From positions 124,001 through 188,000 of the forward strand of contig NZ_JACEHK010000015.1 in the NCBI RefSeq assembly GCF_025377685.1: 64,000 nt of DNA. Reading direction: 5' to 3'. The stretch comes from Anaerobacillus sp. CMMVII. GTDB lineage: Bacteria; Bacillota; Bacilli; Bacillales; Anaerobacillaceae. A model generated the notes under the pieces. It saw only the letters and a program-made list of their open reading frames with translations, was not told the DNA's origin and did not search any database. Position numbers and translations under genes: made by a program. Position 1 is the stretch's first letter. Every line of letters begins with the position of its first letter. This document shows positions 17,469 to 27,793 of this stretch, piece after piece.

Positions 17469-17820
17469 CCAATATGTTTTCGAAATTTAGATTTTATTTA
17501 GAAGGAGTCTTCGTAGGTTATGTTTATTTACGGTTCATTTTTTTCGAAACTTGGCCAACTTTGGACAGCTTTTCTATTTATCAGCTTGCTCCATTCCGAA
17601 CTTGCCCCCTTTACACCACACAACAGTGGTAGTATTTTGGCCATTCATACAGTATCATCAACCATAGATGATGAGTAATTTTGTATATTCTTAAACGGTC
17701 AAAAGTGCTCCCCATGCTGACATCCAAACGGTTAACAATCGAAAAGGGCAGATCAATTGGATAGACTTCGCTTTTATGTTTAAATTATGAATAGGAATGA
17801 ATTCGAGAGGAGTTCTGAGG
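17469..17820. other. Intergenic region, nothing recognised
   Basis: About 350 bases between divergent genes. I see no gene with a ribosome binding site and no clear hairpin. It must contain the promoter of the yhcX-like gene. Confidence 0.5.
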
Positions 17821-19355
17821 ATGAAGGAAATTGATGTTACAAAGTACGAAAAAAAAATAGCGTTACGCCAAATTACAAAAGCTGACTTTCAAGAACTATT
17901 GGTTTTACAGAAAATCTGTTTTCCAAATATGGATCCATGGGAACTAGATCAGTTAGAGAGTCATATTGAGATTTTTCCAGAGGGACAATTTTGCGTTGAA
18001 TACGAAGGGAAAATTATTGGTTCATGCTCTAGTTTAATTGTGAACTTTGATGAGTATGATGATCAACATACGTGGGACGAAATTACTGATAACGGATATA
18101 TCACAAATCACGATCCTGAGGGGTATAACTTATATGGTATGGAGGTCATGGTACATCCAGACTTTCGACGAATGAAAATTGGTAGAAGACTATACGAGGC
18201 AAGAAAAGAATTAGCAAGGAACTTAAACTTAAAAAGTATCATTATTGGTGGCCGTATCCCTAACTATTCCAAACACTCTAATTCGTTAACACCAAGACAA
18301 TACGTCGAGGAAGTTATCCATCATAACATATATGACCCTGTGTTAACCTTTCAGGTAATGAATGGGTTTACGTTGAAGAGAATTAACAAGAATTATTTAG
18401 ACGATGATAATGCTTCGATGAAGTATGCTACGTTAATGGAGTGGAATAACATTGACTACCAGCCGATATCGAAGCGTCATTTTAAAACATCATTTCCTGT
18501 TAGAATTAGTGTCATTCAATATATGATGAAAAAATTGATGCGTTTGAAGATTTCGCTAAGCAATGTGAGTTTTACGTAGATGTGGCAGAAAGTTATCAAT
18601 CTGATTTTGCCGTATTTCCAGAAATTTTTACTACGCAATTGTTATCATTCATTGAGGAAAAATCTCCAAGTCAAGCGATACGCAATTTAACGGAATTTAC
18701 CGAGCAGTATATCTCATTATTCACAGGGCTAGCTGTAAAATACAATGTCAATATTATTGGTGGATCACACTTTGTTGAAGAAGAAGGGAAAATATATAAT
18801 ATTGCGTATTTATTTAGACGTGATGGAACGATTGAAAAGCAATATAAAATCCATATTACTCCGAATGAACGTAAATATTGGGGGATTACAGGTGGGGATG
18901 AAATAAAAGTATTTGACACTGACTGCGGAAAAATTGCGATACAAATTTGCTATGATATTGAATTTCCAGAATTAGGTCGGATTGCTACGGATAAAGGAGC
19001 TAATATAATCTTTACACCGTTTTGTACAGACGAACGCCAAGGCTTTTTACGAGTGAAATATTGCGCTCAAGCTAGAGCGATTGAAAATCAGGTTTATGTT
19101 GTATTAGCAGGGACTGTTGGGAACTTATCAGAAGCTGAAAATATGGACATTCAATATGCACAATCAGCTATTTTCACTCCTTCTGATTTTACATTCCCAA
19201 GGGATGGTATTGAAGGTGAATGTCCTGCAAATATTGAAACGGTAGTTGTTGGTGATGTTGATTTGGAAATATTACGACGGCATCGGAAATCTGGTAATGT
19301 CCAACAACTAAAAGATCGTCGTAAAGATTTGTATTCAATCAACTATAAATATTAA
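17821..19355 (+). pseudogene. yhcX: YhcX-like GNAT/nitrilase fusion, broken by one missing base
   Basis: ATG 17821 after GAGAGGAG. The N-terminal half is an acetyltransferase (GNAT) domain with YGMEVMVHPDFRRMKIGRRL as the acetyl-CoA loop. The C-terminal half is a carbon-nitrogen hydrolase with Glu in VFPEIF, Lys in [10 protein letters not shown] and Cys in [11 protein letters not shown], the nitrilase triad. The frame shifts at the A6 run 18529-18534 and stops at 18577-18579. One more A restores [17 protein letters not shown] and a 511-residue protein, as in B. subtilis YhcX. Function is inferred from the fused domains: acylation and amide hydrolysis of an unknown metabolite. Confidence 0.87.
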
Positions 19356-19438
19356 AAATCTGTTTATTTTCTTCACTATTTAACGTTTAGCAAGAGTACT
19401 TTAAGTTCATCCTAGTTAGCGACAAGGGGATGAAAAAA

Positions 19439-19858
19439 ATGAAGATACAAGTCGATAAAGTGAAAATAAATAAGAAAATTGTATTTATTGCTAGCCTGTT
19501 TTTTATGTTTTTTAGTTTTTATTTATTTGGTGACCTTACGAATACATCGACCATTGAGGGACTTAAAGTAGAACTTTACCCGCTGAGTACGCCGCTTAAA
19601 GTCGGGGATCGTTCTGTTCTACAAGTACTAGTTTTTGATGAGCAATTACAAGCAAGAAAAGATCTCAACGTTGAAATAACCCTACTAGCTTCTAATGCGG
19701 TTGGCCACCAAATTGAGCAGAAATTAGCTCATGTTGAAAATGGGCTATATGAAACAAATGTCCAATTTTTTCATTCTGGAAATTGGGAAGCATTGGTTAA
19801 TGTTAGTAAAGGAAGCTTTGTATACGAGAAAAAATTTCAGTTATTTGTGGAAAGATAG
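19439..19858 (+). CDS. FixH/YtkA-like membrane-anchored protein
   Basis: 139 residues. ATG 19439 is preferred because AAGGGG lies nine bases upstream, while the ATG at 19430 directly abuts it. One N-terminal membrane helix (about residues 12-30), then an extracellular immunoglobulin-like domain with VGDRSVLQVLV and GLYETNVQFFHSGNWEALV, the pattern of FixH/YtkA proteins. B. subtilis YtkA is an uncharacterised relative; FixH proteins assist copper/cytochrome oxidase assembly. A metal-binding role is not visible here, as there is no Cys or Met-rich cluster. Confidence 0.7.
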   Translation: MKIQVDKVKINKKIVFIASLFFMFFSFYLFGDLTNTSTIEGLKVELYPLSTPLKVGDRSVLQVLVFDEQLQARKDLNVEITLLASNAVGHQIEQKLAHVENGLYETNVQFFHSGNWEALVNVSKGSFVYEKKFQLFVER

Positions 19859-19926
19859 TCTAGTTCCAATACGTCCTATGTATGCTACAGTAAGTAGAAA
19901 AACGTAAAGGATAGGACGGTGTAATT

Positions 19927-20475
19927 ATGGCTTTCAATGGTCAAAGAATTTTGCCGGCAGTTCGTAGGTACAAAGATCTTGAGAAGTTAGTGAAAAGTGA
20001 CTATACGTATATTGTTTTGTTGAATAGCCATATCGGTCAATTGAAACATTTGATCCAATTAGCAAAGAACAATGAAAAAAAGGTGCTACTTCATGCCGAT
20101 TTAGTTCAAGGCTTAAGAAATGATGAATATGCAGCACAATTTCTATGCCAGGATATTCGACCAGCTGGGCTAATATCAACAAGAAAAAATGTGGTGGTAA
20201 CAGCTAAAAAACATCAGTTAATTTCAATTCAACGCTTATTTTTGCTTGATTCGATTGCACTCGAATCAAGCTATAAGCTGCTTGAAACAACCCAGCCCGA
20301 CTTTATCGAAGTATTGCCAGGAGTAATGCCCCACATCATTAAAGAAGTTTATGAAAAATCACGTATTCCTATAGTTGCTGGCGGTTTGATACGGCAAAAG
20401 CATGAGGTAGGTGAGGCACTACGAGCGGGTGCTACTGCGGTTACTACGTCTAGAGCAGAATTGTGGTGGGATTGA
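19927..20475 (+). CDS. glpP: GlpP, glycerol-3-phosphate-responsive antiterminator
   Basis: 182 residues, a TIM-barrel RNA-binding regulator. HADLVQGLRND, the ISTRKN loop, PGVMPHI and PIVAGGLIR near the C-terminus are family hallmarks. With glycerol-3-phosphate bound, GlpP binds the leader mRNA of glp genes and prevents termination. Leaders with a shared TCGGAGA motif and a terminator precede both glpK and glpD downstream, consistent with a local regulon. No glpF lies between glpP and glpK, unlike in B. subtilis. Confidence 0.92.
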   Translation: MAFNGQRILPAVRRYKDLEKLVKSDYTYIVLLNSHIGQLKHLIQLAKNNEKKVLLHADLVQGLRNDEYAAQFLCQDIRPAGLISTRKNVVVTAKKHQLISIQRLFLLDSIALESSYKLLETTQPDFIEVLPGVMPHIIKEVYEKSRIPIVAGGLIRQKHEVGEALRAGATAVTTSRAELWWD

Positions 20476-20560
20476 AAAACGGGTTGAGTCCGATAACGCT
20501 TCTTTAATGATTGACAGCGTTTCCAGACGATGATTAAATGAAAATAAGTTAATAATTGCA

Positions 20561-22148
<1,588 letters not shown>

Positions 22149-22149
<1 letters not shown>

Positions 22150-22247
22150 GCTGTTTTCTCAAAGATTGTTGCTATTAGCTTTTAGGTCGTAACCAAGAGA
22201 ATGCTTGGTTACGACCTAAAAGCAACAAAGTTTACGAAAACAGCCTT
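22149..22247. repeat. MITE-like hairpin element, copy 2
   Basis: Ends AGCTGTTTTCTCAAAGATTG and (complement) AAGGCTGTTTTCGTAAACTT match the element at 15971-16168. The centre is a perfect 20-bp stem (22178-22197 with 22204-22223). It begins inside the glpK stop codon and probably serves as its terminator. A trailing AAAAGAGCCTTT follows at 22251. Confidence 0.75.
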
Positions 22248-22325
22248 CCGAAAAGAGCCTTTAGTAAAAATAGTAGTAACAGATTTGAATAAAAATAATA
22301 TAATGGTTTTAAGTTAATAAATTGG

Positions 22326-22385
22326 TCGGAGAATTGGAGAGACCACAACACTCTATTTAAAATAATGAGTTGTTGTGGTCTTTTC
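22326..22385 (+). promoter_or_regulatory. GlpP-dependent leader terminator of glpD
   Basis: TCGGAGAATTGGAGAGACC precedes and overlaps a strong stem AGACCACAACACTC (22340-22353) with GAGTTGTTGTGGTCT (22367-22381, one bulge), followed by TTTTCG. It is placed 34 bases before glpD, as expected for the antitermination control known in B. subtilis. Confidence 0.8.
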
Positions 22386-22418
22386 GCGTATTCTGCGAAT
22401 TAATAGGGGGTTTATTAA

Positions 22419-24098
22419 ATGGCAATCCTGTTTTCAGGACTACACCGCACGAGTGTTTTACAACAAATGTCAAATCAGGAATTAGACCTTTTAGTTATTG
22501 GAGGGGGAATTACCGGGGCAGGAATCGCTCTTGATGCCCAAGTTCGGGGAATTCAAACAGGATTGATTGAAATGCAAGATTTCGGGGCCGGGACATCTAG
22601 TCGATCAACGAAACTAGTTCATGGCGGACTAAGGTATTTAAAACAGTTAGAGATAAAGCTAGTAGCAGAAGTAGGGCAAGAACGAGCCATCGTTTATGAA
22701 AATGCTCCACATGTGACAACTCCAGAGTGGATGCTTTTACCAATAATAAAAGGTGGGACATTTGGAAGATTTACGACATCGCTTGGTTTAAAGATTTATG
22801 ATTTTTTAGCGAAAGTAAAAAAATCAGAACGACGTTATATGTTAAATAAACAAAAAGCTTTGGAAAAAGAACCATTGCTTCTTAAAGATAAGTTAAAGGG
22901 TGCCGGAGTATATGTAGAATACAAAACAGATGACGCAAGGCTAACCATCGAAATTATAAAAGAAGCTGTTGCACGAGGAGTGTTAGCAGTTAATTATGCC
23001 AAAGCAGAAGGGTTTATTTACGAAAACAAAAAGGTTGTAGGTGTAAAGGTTGTTGATCAGTTTACTGGTGGAGTCACTGAAATTAGGGCGAAAAAGATCG
23101 TTAACGCAGCAGGTCCTTGGGTAGATTCCTTACGTGAAAGAGACAATTCGAAAAAAGGAAAGTATTTATACTTAACTAAAGGTGTCCATCTAGTTATCGA
23201 TCAATCTCGTTTTCCCTTAAAGCAGTCAGTCTATTTCGACACAAAGTGTGATGGGCGGATGTGCTTTGCTATTCCTCGTGATGGGAAAACTTATGTTGGC
23301 ACCACTGATACCTTTTATAAAGATGATATTACTGATCCTAGAATGACTGTAGCTGATCGTACTTACATTATCGAAGCTGTTAATTATATGTTTCCTGACG
23401 TAAATTTAACAACTCAAGATATTGAATCTTGCTGGAGTGGGTTGCGGCCATTAATTCACGAAGAAGGAAAAAATTCCTCTGAAATTTCACGAAAGGATGA
23501 AATATTCATCTCTAAAAGCGGGCTAATCTCGATAGCTGGTGGAAAATTAACAGGTTACCGGAAAATGGCTCAACGTATAGTTGATTTTGTTGGGAAAGAT
23601 CTTGGCATTCAAAACCCATGTACAACGAATAAAATCAGGCTAGCAGGTGGTGATTTTGGTGGTGCTGCTAATTTTCCGAAATTCCTAGAAGAAATGACAA
23701 AGGAGGGAATGAGACTCGGACTACCAAAGGAAGAAGCTTTAAACCTAAGCAAACGATATGGAACTAACGTAAAACGGGTTTTTGAGATAATGGAAATTGA
23801 CGGAGATAAAGCAAATAGGTATGACCTTTCAAAAGAGGTATTTGCAGCTTTAGTTTATGGAATTGAAAATGAAATGGTATCTACACCAGTAGATTTTTTT
23901 AATCGGCGTACAGGGGCAATCTTCTTTAATATTCAATGGGTTCGCAGATGGAAAGAACCGGTGCTAAATTATATGAAGAAACGTTTCAACTGGAATTATA
24001 CAGAATATCAAACTCATAAATGGAAAGTAGAACAACAAATTGAACATGCGACTGTTGCAGTTGATGAATTTATAGATAAAAATCGACAAGTCATTTAG
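22419..24098 (+). CDS. glpD: FAD-dependent glycerol-3-phosphate dehydrogenase
   Basis: 559 residues, ATG after TAGGGGG. The FAD-binding N-terminus is LLVIGGGITGAGIALDA, followed by GTSSRSTKLVHGGLRYL; SCWSGLRPLIHEEG and the C-terminal DAO_C domain complete the family profile. It oxidises glycerol-3-phosphate to dihydroxyacetone phosphate at the membrane, passing electrons to menaquinone. It works directly downstream of GlpK. Confidence 0.96.
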   Translation: MAILFSGLHRTSVLQQMSNQELDLLVIGGGITGAGIALDAQVRGIQTGLIEMQDFGAGTSSRSTKLVHGGLRYLKQLEIKLVAEVGQERAIVYENAPHVTTPEWMLLPIIKGGTFGRFTTSLGLKIYDFLAKVKKSERRYMLNKQKALEKEPLLLKDKLKGAGVYVEYKTDDARLTIEIIKEAVARGVLAVNYAKAEGFIYENKKVVGVKVVDQFTGGVTEIRAKKIVNAAGPWVDSLRERDNSKKGKYLYLTKGVHLVIDQSRFPLKQSVYFDTKCDGRMCFAIPRDGKTYVGTTDTFYKDDITDPRMTVADRTYIIEAVNYMFPDVNLTTQDIESCWSGLRPLIHEEGKNSSEISRKDEIFISKSGLISIAGGKLTGYRKMAQRIVDFVGKDLGIQNPCTTNKIRLAGGDFGGAANFPKFLEEMTKEGMRLGLPKEEALNLSKRYGTNVKRVFEIMEIDGDKANRYDLSKEVFAALVYGIENEMVSTPVDFFNRRTGAIFFNIQWVRRWKEPVLNYMKKRFNWNYTEYQTHKWKVEQQIEHATVAVDEFIDKNRQVI

Positions 24099-24446
24099 TA
24101 TGTATATGGTAACCGAGTCCCCTCAATTGAAATGAAAATAGGGGGCTCATTTTGTCTCTAAATAAAGGCACTCATCAAGCAAAGTGTGAAGAGGCAAGGA
24201 GGACTACGCTAAGCAAAAAATAGGATTATTAAACACATGCTAAGAATAAATTTTGCCCAGATCTAGGTTTTAATTGAAACATGGATCTTTTACTCGGACC
24301 ACTTGACAAAGACTTTAGAATAATAAAGAATAAACTAGATGTTGAAATGTTAATAAAAATGTCGAACTATAATTGACATTTTCAATCTATTTTACTGTTA
24401 AAATGTAGGATGTATCAAAAATAACTAAACGTGAGGGGGTTCATCG
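24099..24446. other. Intergenic region with weak glpD terminator
   Basis: A short stem GAGTCCCCT...AGGGGGCTC near 24115-24146 followed by ATTTTGTCTC probably ends glpD transcription. A TTGACA at 24373-24378 lies upstream of pgcA, but the nearest TAAAAT is 20 bases away, too far for a standard promoter. Nothing else is recognised. Confidence 0.5.
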
Positions 24447-26183
24447 ATGAATTGGAAAAGTACATACGAATTATGGGTAAACCATAACGATATTGATGGA
24501 GAATTAAAAGCTCAATTGCAACAAATGAATGGCAATGACCAGTTAATCGAGGAATGTTTTTATAAGAACTTAGAATTTGGTACTGGAGGTATGCGTGGGG
24601 AGATAGGTCCTGGTACTAACAGAATGAATGTTTATACAATTCGTAAAGCAGCTGAAGGGTTAGCAGAATACATAAAAGCACATGGTGAAAAAGCGATGGA
24701 AAGAGGAGTAGCGATTGCTTACGATAATCGCTTTATGTCACAGGAATTTGCATTAGAATCTGCGTTGACTCTAGGAAAGCACGGGATAAAGAGCTATTTG
24801 TTCAAACAGTTACGTCCAACGCCGGAATTATCATTTGCCGTTCGTTATCTACAGGCATTTTCGGGGATTGTTATTACAGCAAGTCACAATCCCCCAGAAT
24901 ATAATGGCTTTAAGGTCTATGGGGATGATGGTGCTCAACTAACACCAGATGCCGCTCAGTTTCTAGTTGATAAAGTTAATGAGGTTGAAAATGAGCTACT
25001 GATTGAAGTAGCTGAAAAGCAATCTCTGTTAGCTACTGGTCAATTGGTTATGGTTGAAGAAGAAATTGATGAAGCTTACGTGGAAAAGCTAAAAACTGTA
25101 GTAGTAAATCATGAGCTAGTGAGTAAATATGGCAATGATGTAAAGATTGTTTTCACTCCTTTACACGGAACGGCTACTTTGCCAGTTCAACGTAGCTTTG
25201 AAGCTGTCGGATTTTCAAATTTCCATATTGTTGAAGAGCAAGCAGTTCCAGATCGTAAATTTTCAACAGTGGCTTCGCCAAATCCAGAAGAACATGCCGC
25301 TTTTGAAATGGCCATTAAGTACGGAGAAAGACTAGGAGCTGATGTTTTAATTGCCACTGATCCAGACGCTGATAGAGTTGGTGTAGCTGTAAAAGATGAT
25401 CAAGGACAATATGTTGTTCTAACAGGAAACCAAACTGGTGCATTAATGGTAGAATACATTCTCTCGCAACAAAAGAAAGCGGGAATCTTACCTGAAAATG
25501 GGGTAGTTATAAAGACAATTGTTACTTCTGAACTAGGAAGAGTTATTGCCAATGCGTATGGGTTATCGGCAATTGATACATTAACAGGTTTTAAATTTAT
25601 TGGTGAAAAAATAAGAGAGTTTGAAGACTCAGGTGAAAATACCTTTTTATTTGGATACGAAGAAAGCTATGGTTTCTTAATAAAAGACTTTGCAAGGGAT
25701 AAGGACGCTATACAAGCAGTATTATTAGCAGCAGAACTTGCAGCTTACTATAAGTCTCAAAATAAAACAATGTACCAAGGATTGTTAGAGCTTTTTGAAA
25801 AATACGGTTTTTATCTAGAAGGATTACAATCGATCACCCTCAAAGGAAAAACAGGCATTGAGAAGATGAATCAAATGATTACTTCTTTTAGAGAAAATCC
25901 ACCGCAAGAATTTGCTGGATTGAAAGTTGTGGCAGTAGAAGATTATCTAACCAAACAACGGAAGGATTTAAATCTAGAAACTGTTGAAGATATTTTACTT
26001 CCAAAGTCAAACGTTCTAAAATATATTCTAGAAGGAAACTCTTGGATCTGTGTCCGTCCATCAGGAACTGAACCGAAAATAAAGTTCTATTTCGGAACAA
26101 CGAGCAATTCATTAAAGAATAGTGAGGAAAACATCGCTAACCTTAAAGCTTCAGTCATGGAGAAACTTAATATCACCAACTAA
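24447..26183 (+). CDS. pgcA: Phosphoglucomutase / phosphomannomutase
   Basis: 578 residues, ATG after GAGGGGG. Alpha-D-phosphohexomutase family: the active-site Ser loop is [14 protein letters not shown], the metal loop is [10 protein letters not shown], the sugar loop is [10 protein letters not shown], and the phosphate loop near the C-terminus is [12 protein letters not shown]. The length matches B. subtilis PgcA (YhxB), which interconverts glucose-6-P and glucose-1-P for UDP-glucose and wall or exopolysaccharide synthesis. Monocistronic, with a terminator 66 bases downstream. Confidence 0.95.
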   Translation: MNWKSTYELWVNHNDIDGELKAQLQQMNGNDQLIEECFYKNLEFGTGGMRGEIGPGTNRMNVYTIRKAAEGLAEYIKAHGEKAMERGVAIAYDNRFMSQEFALESALTLGKHGIKSYLFKQLRPTPELSFAVRYLQAFSGIVITASHNPPEYNGFKVYGDDGAQLTPDAAQFLVDKVNEVENELLIEVAEKQSLLATGQLVMVEEEIDEAYVEKLKTVVVNHELVSKYGNDVKIVFTPLHGTATLPVQRSFEAVGFSNFHIVEEQAVPDRKFSTVASPNPEEHAAFEMAIKYGERLGADVLIATDPDADRVGVAVKDDQGQYVVLTGNQTGALMVEYILSQQKKAGILPENGVVIKTIVTSELGRVIANAYGLSAIDTLTGFKFIGEKIREFEDSGENTFLFGYEESYGFLIKDFARDKDAIQAVLLAAELAAYYKSQNKTMYQGLLELFEKYGFYLEGLQSITLKGKTGIEKMNQMITSFRENPPQEFAGLKVVAVEDYLTKQRKDLNLETVEDILLPKSNVLKYILEGNSWICVRPSGTEPKIKFYFGTTSNSLKNSEENIANLKASVMEKLNITN

Positions 26184-26249
26184 TGTAGTTCTTTGGTCAC
26201 AAAATGTTCAAACTTTTAACACGTGTTTCTAAGAAGATATTTTATAATT

Positions 26250-26280
26250 AAAGCACATGGATTGCACTATGTGCTTTTTT
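26250..26280 (+). terminator. Terminator of pgcA
   Basis: Stem AAAGCACAT/ATGTGCTTT followed by TTTT and T-rich sequence. Confidence 0.85.
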
Positions 26281-26379
26281 TATATTAATTAATGTACAAG
26301 CTGTGAGATTCATCACAGGACTTTCTACTGAAAAAAGGTAAAATTAAGGAAATAAGTCATCTTTAAGGTGGTGCGTAAA

Positions 26380-26568
26380 ATGTGTTCACAACATTCTTTA
26401 AGGTTTTATATTGAGAATAAGAGGCAGGATATGATAAAGGCTGCTGAAAATTTTGGGATGAATGCAGAGATTACGATTAAGCATAGTCAAGAGTTGGATG
26501 AGCTCCTCAATCAATATTGGAGAGTAGTATTTGAAACAAATGAAAATCCTGTAGTCAAATTCTCTTGA
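26380..26568 (+). CDS. Spo0E-family aspartyl-phosphate phosphatase
   Basis: 62 residues from ATG 26380, chosen over an upstream TTG/GTG because TAAGGTGGTG is correctly spaced. The family signature SQELD with following hydrophobics (KHSQELDELLNQYW) forms the second helix of the antiparallel hairpin; the first helix is LRFYIENKRQDMIKAAENFG. Spo0E proteins remove phosphate from Spo0A~P and delay sporulation. The Asp-side motif is intact, so it should be active. Confidence 0.85.
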   Translation: MCSQHSLRFYIENKRQDMIKAAENFGMNAEITIKHSQELDELLNQYWRVVFETNENPVVKFS

Positions 26569-26591
26569 AAAAAACTTTTTTTCAGCAGATG

Positions 26592-26620
26592 TTGACAAAA
26601 CTAAATAACCCTGATAATAT
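26592..26620 (+). promoter_or_regulatory. Promoter of the tRNA operon
   Basis: Consensus TTGACA (26592-26597), exactly 17 bases, then TAATAT (26615-26620), 68 bases before the first tRNA. Confidence 0.8.
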
Positions 26621-26688
26621 ATATTCTTGTGACTGACATTTTTTTAATTGTTTTTTCACATGAAAGTTAATAGTAATTGTGTTCAAAC

Positions 26689-26781
26689 GGAGGAATACCC
26701 AAGTTCGGCTGAAGGGATCGGTCTTGAAAACCGACAGGCGGGTTAAACCGCGCGGGGGTTCGAATCCCTCTTCCTCCGCCA
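26689..26781 (+). tRNA. tRNA-Ser (UGA)
   Basis: Class II tRNA with long variable arm. Acceptor GGAGGAA pairs with TTCCTCC (26771-26777). The anticodon is TGA in CGGTCTTGAAAACCG, and CCA is encoded. Confidence 0.95.
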
Positions 26782-26788
26782 TTTTCTT

Positions 26789-26864
26789 GGACCCGTGGTG
26801 TAGCGGTTAACATGCCTGCCTGTCACGCAGGAGATCGCCGGTTCGATCCCGGTCGGGTCCGCCA
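26789..26864 (+). tRNA. tRNA-Asp (GUC)
   Basis: Acceptor GGACCCG pairs with CGGGTCC. Anticodon GTC in the loop CTGTCAC, T-loop GGTTCGATCCC, CCA encoded. Confidence 0.95.
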
Positions 26865-26889
26865 CTTTTATGAATTAGTAATTACTAAT

Positions 26890-26965
<76 letters not shown>

Positions 26966-27002
26966 TTTAAATTTTATACTAGCAAGTCCGTTTTTTGGTT
27001 AT

Positions 27003-27088
27003 GCCGGGGTGGTGGAATTGGCAGACACACAGGACTTAAAATCCTGCGGTAGGTGACTATCGTGCCGGTTCAAGTCCGGCCCTCGGTA
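27003..27088 (+). tRNA. tRNA-Leu (UAA)
   Basis: Class II with long variable arm. Acceptor GCCGGGG with CCTCGGT (two G-U pairs), anticodon TAA in ACTTAAAAT, T-loop GGTTCAAGTCC. CCA is not encoded (ACTC follows), unlike the other four. Confidence 0.93.
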
Positions 27089-27101
27089 CTCTTATTTATT
27101 T

Positions 27102-27293
27102 TTGAAATCACAACATGCGCTCTTAGCTCAGCGACGAGCAGATACATCAATGAACCACAGCGAGTTGTTTCGACGCAAAAAACAACGAAGCATTACTAGT
27201 AGAGGAAGAAACAGGATCTACGGAGCGAAACATCGTCCGTAAGCATCGTGAATAAGCCTCATTGAAATCACAACATGCGCTCTTAGCTCAGCT
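27102..27293 (+). repeat. 161-bp duplication at the tRNA-Arg 5' end
   Basis: A 31-base perfect direct repeat: 27102-27132 equals 27263-27293. It comprises 15 bases of upstream sequence plus the first 16 bases of tRNA-Arg (to the D-arm). The first copy is a truncated tRNA start; about 130 bases of unrelated sequence without a gene separate it from the real tRNA. Confidence 0.92.
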
Positions 27294-27353
27294 GGATAGA
27301 GCATGGCACTTCTAATGCCAGGGTCGGGAGTTCGAATCTCTCAGGGCGCGCCA
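27278..27353 (+). tRNA. tRNA-Arg (UCU)
   Basis: Acceptor GCGCTCT pairs with AGGGCGC (one G-U). Anticodon TCT at 27311-27313, T-loop AGTTCGAATCT, CCA encoded. Its 5' 16 bases are duplicated 161 bases upstream. Confidence 0.95.
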
Positions 27354-27378
27354 TAAAATTGGAAATCGTCTGAGCATT

Positions 27379-27412
27379 AAAGGGAACTAACATTGTTAGT
27401 TCCCTTTTTATT
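27379..27412 (+). terminator. Terminator of the tRNA operon
   Basis: A 13-bp stem AAAGGGAACTAAC/GTTAGTTCCCTTT with loop ATT, then TTTATTTTG. Confidence 0.92.
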
Positions 27413-27424
27413 TTGTTATGAATT

Positions 27425-27447
27425 TAGTGTGATTGACAATTACACTA
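27425..27447. promoter_or_regulatory. Imperfect palindrome upstream of feoA
   Basis: TAGTGT...ACACTA with partly symmetric inner bases around a TTGACA (27433-27438). It could be a Crp/Fnr-type operator, but the arm spacing is one base off the usual site, so the call is tentative. Confidence 0.3.
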
Positions 27448-27526
27448 TTAAAATGTAGTTAAGAACAAAAAAGGAATTTTTTTCTATTCCTATTTACAGA
27501 TATCTACACACGATATAGACTAATTT

Positions 27527-27541
27527 TGATAATGATTATCA
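27527..27541. promoter_or_regulatory. Fur box controlling feoAB
   Basis: TGATAATGATTATCA, a perfect 7-1-7 inverted repeat identical to the core Bacillus Fur box, 22 bases before the feoA start. It predicts repression of ferrous iron uptake when iron is plentiful. Confidence 0.9.
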
Positions 27542-27562
27542 ATGTTGTTTGGGGGTCTTCTA

Positions 27563-27793
27563 ATGGTCTTAGCTAGTGTAAATGAAGGGGAAAAAGTAAG
27601 AATTACTGATTTATCAAAAAGTAATCATCTGATAAAAAGGAGATTATTAGATTTGGGGATTTTTGAGGGAATTGAAGTAAATATCCTAAGGAAAATGCCT
27701 TTTGGTGGTCCAATTTTAATTGAGTGTAAAGGTAATAGGATCGCTATTCGAAAAGTCGATCTTTCCAGAATAGAAGTGGAGTCTTCACGATGA
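27563..27793 (+). CDS. feoA: FeoA, ferrous iron transport accessory protein
   Basis: 76 residues from ATG 27563, with TTGGGGGTC upstream; the longer frame from 27542 would begin within the Fur box. SH3-like FeoA domain: SVNEGEKVRITDL, LIKRRLLDLGIFEGIEV, GPILIECKGNRIAIRK. It binds and regulates FeoB. Its stop overlaps the feoB start by four bases (ATGA), indicating translational coupling. Confidence 0.92.
   Translation: MVLASVNEGEKVRITDLSKSNHLIKRRLLDLGIFEGIEVNILRKMPFGGPILIECKGNRIAIRKVDLSRIEVESSR

Noticed and set aside
26582-26782. Minus-strand frame beginning MAEEEGFEPPRG
   Set aside because: This is the classic false translation of the complement of tRNA-Ser, not a gene.
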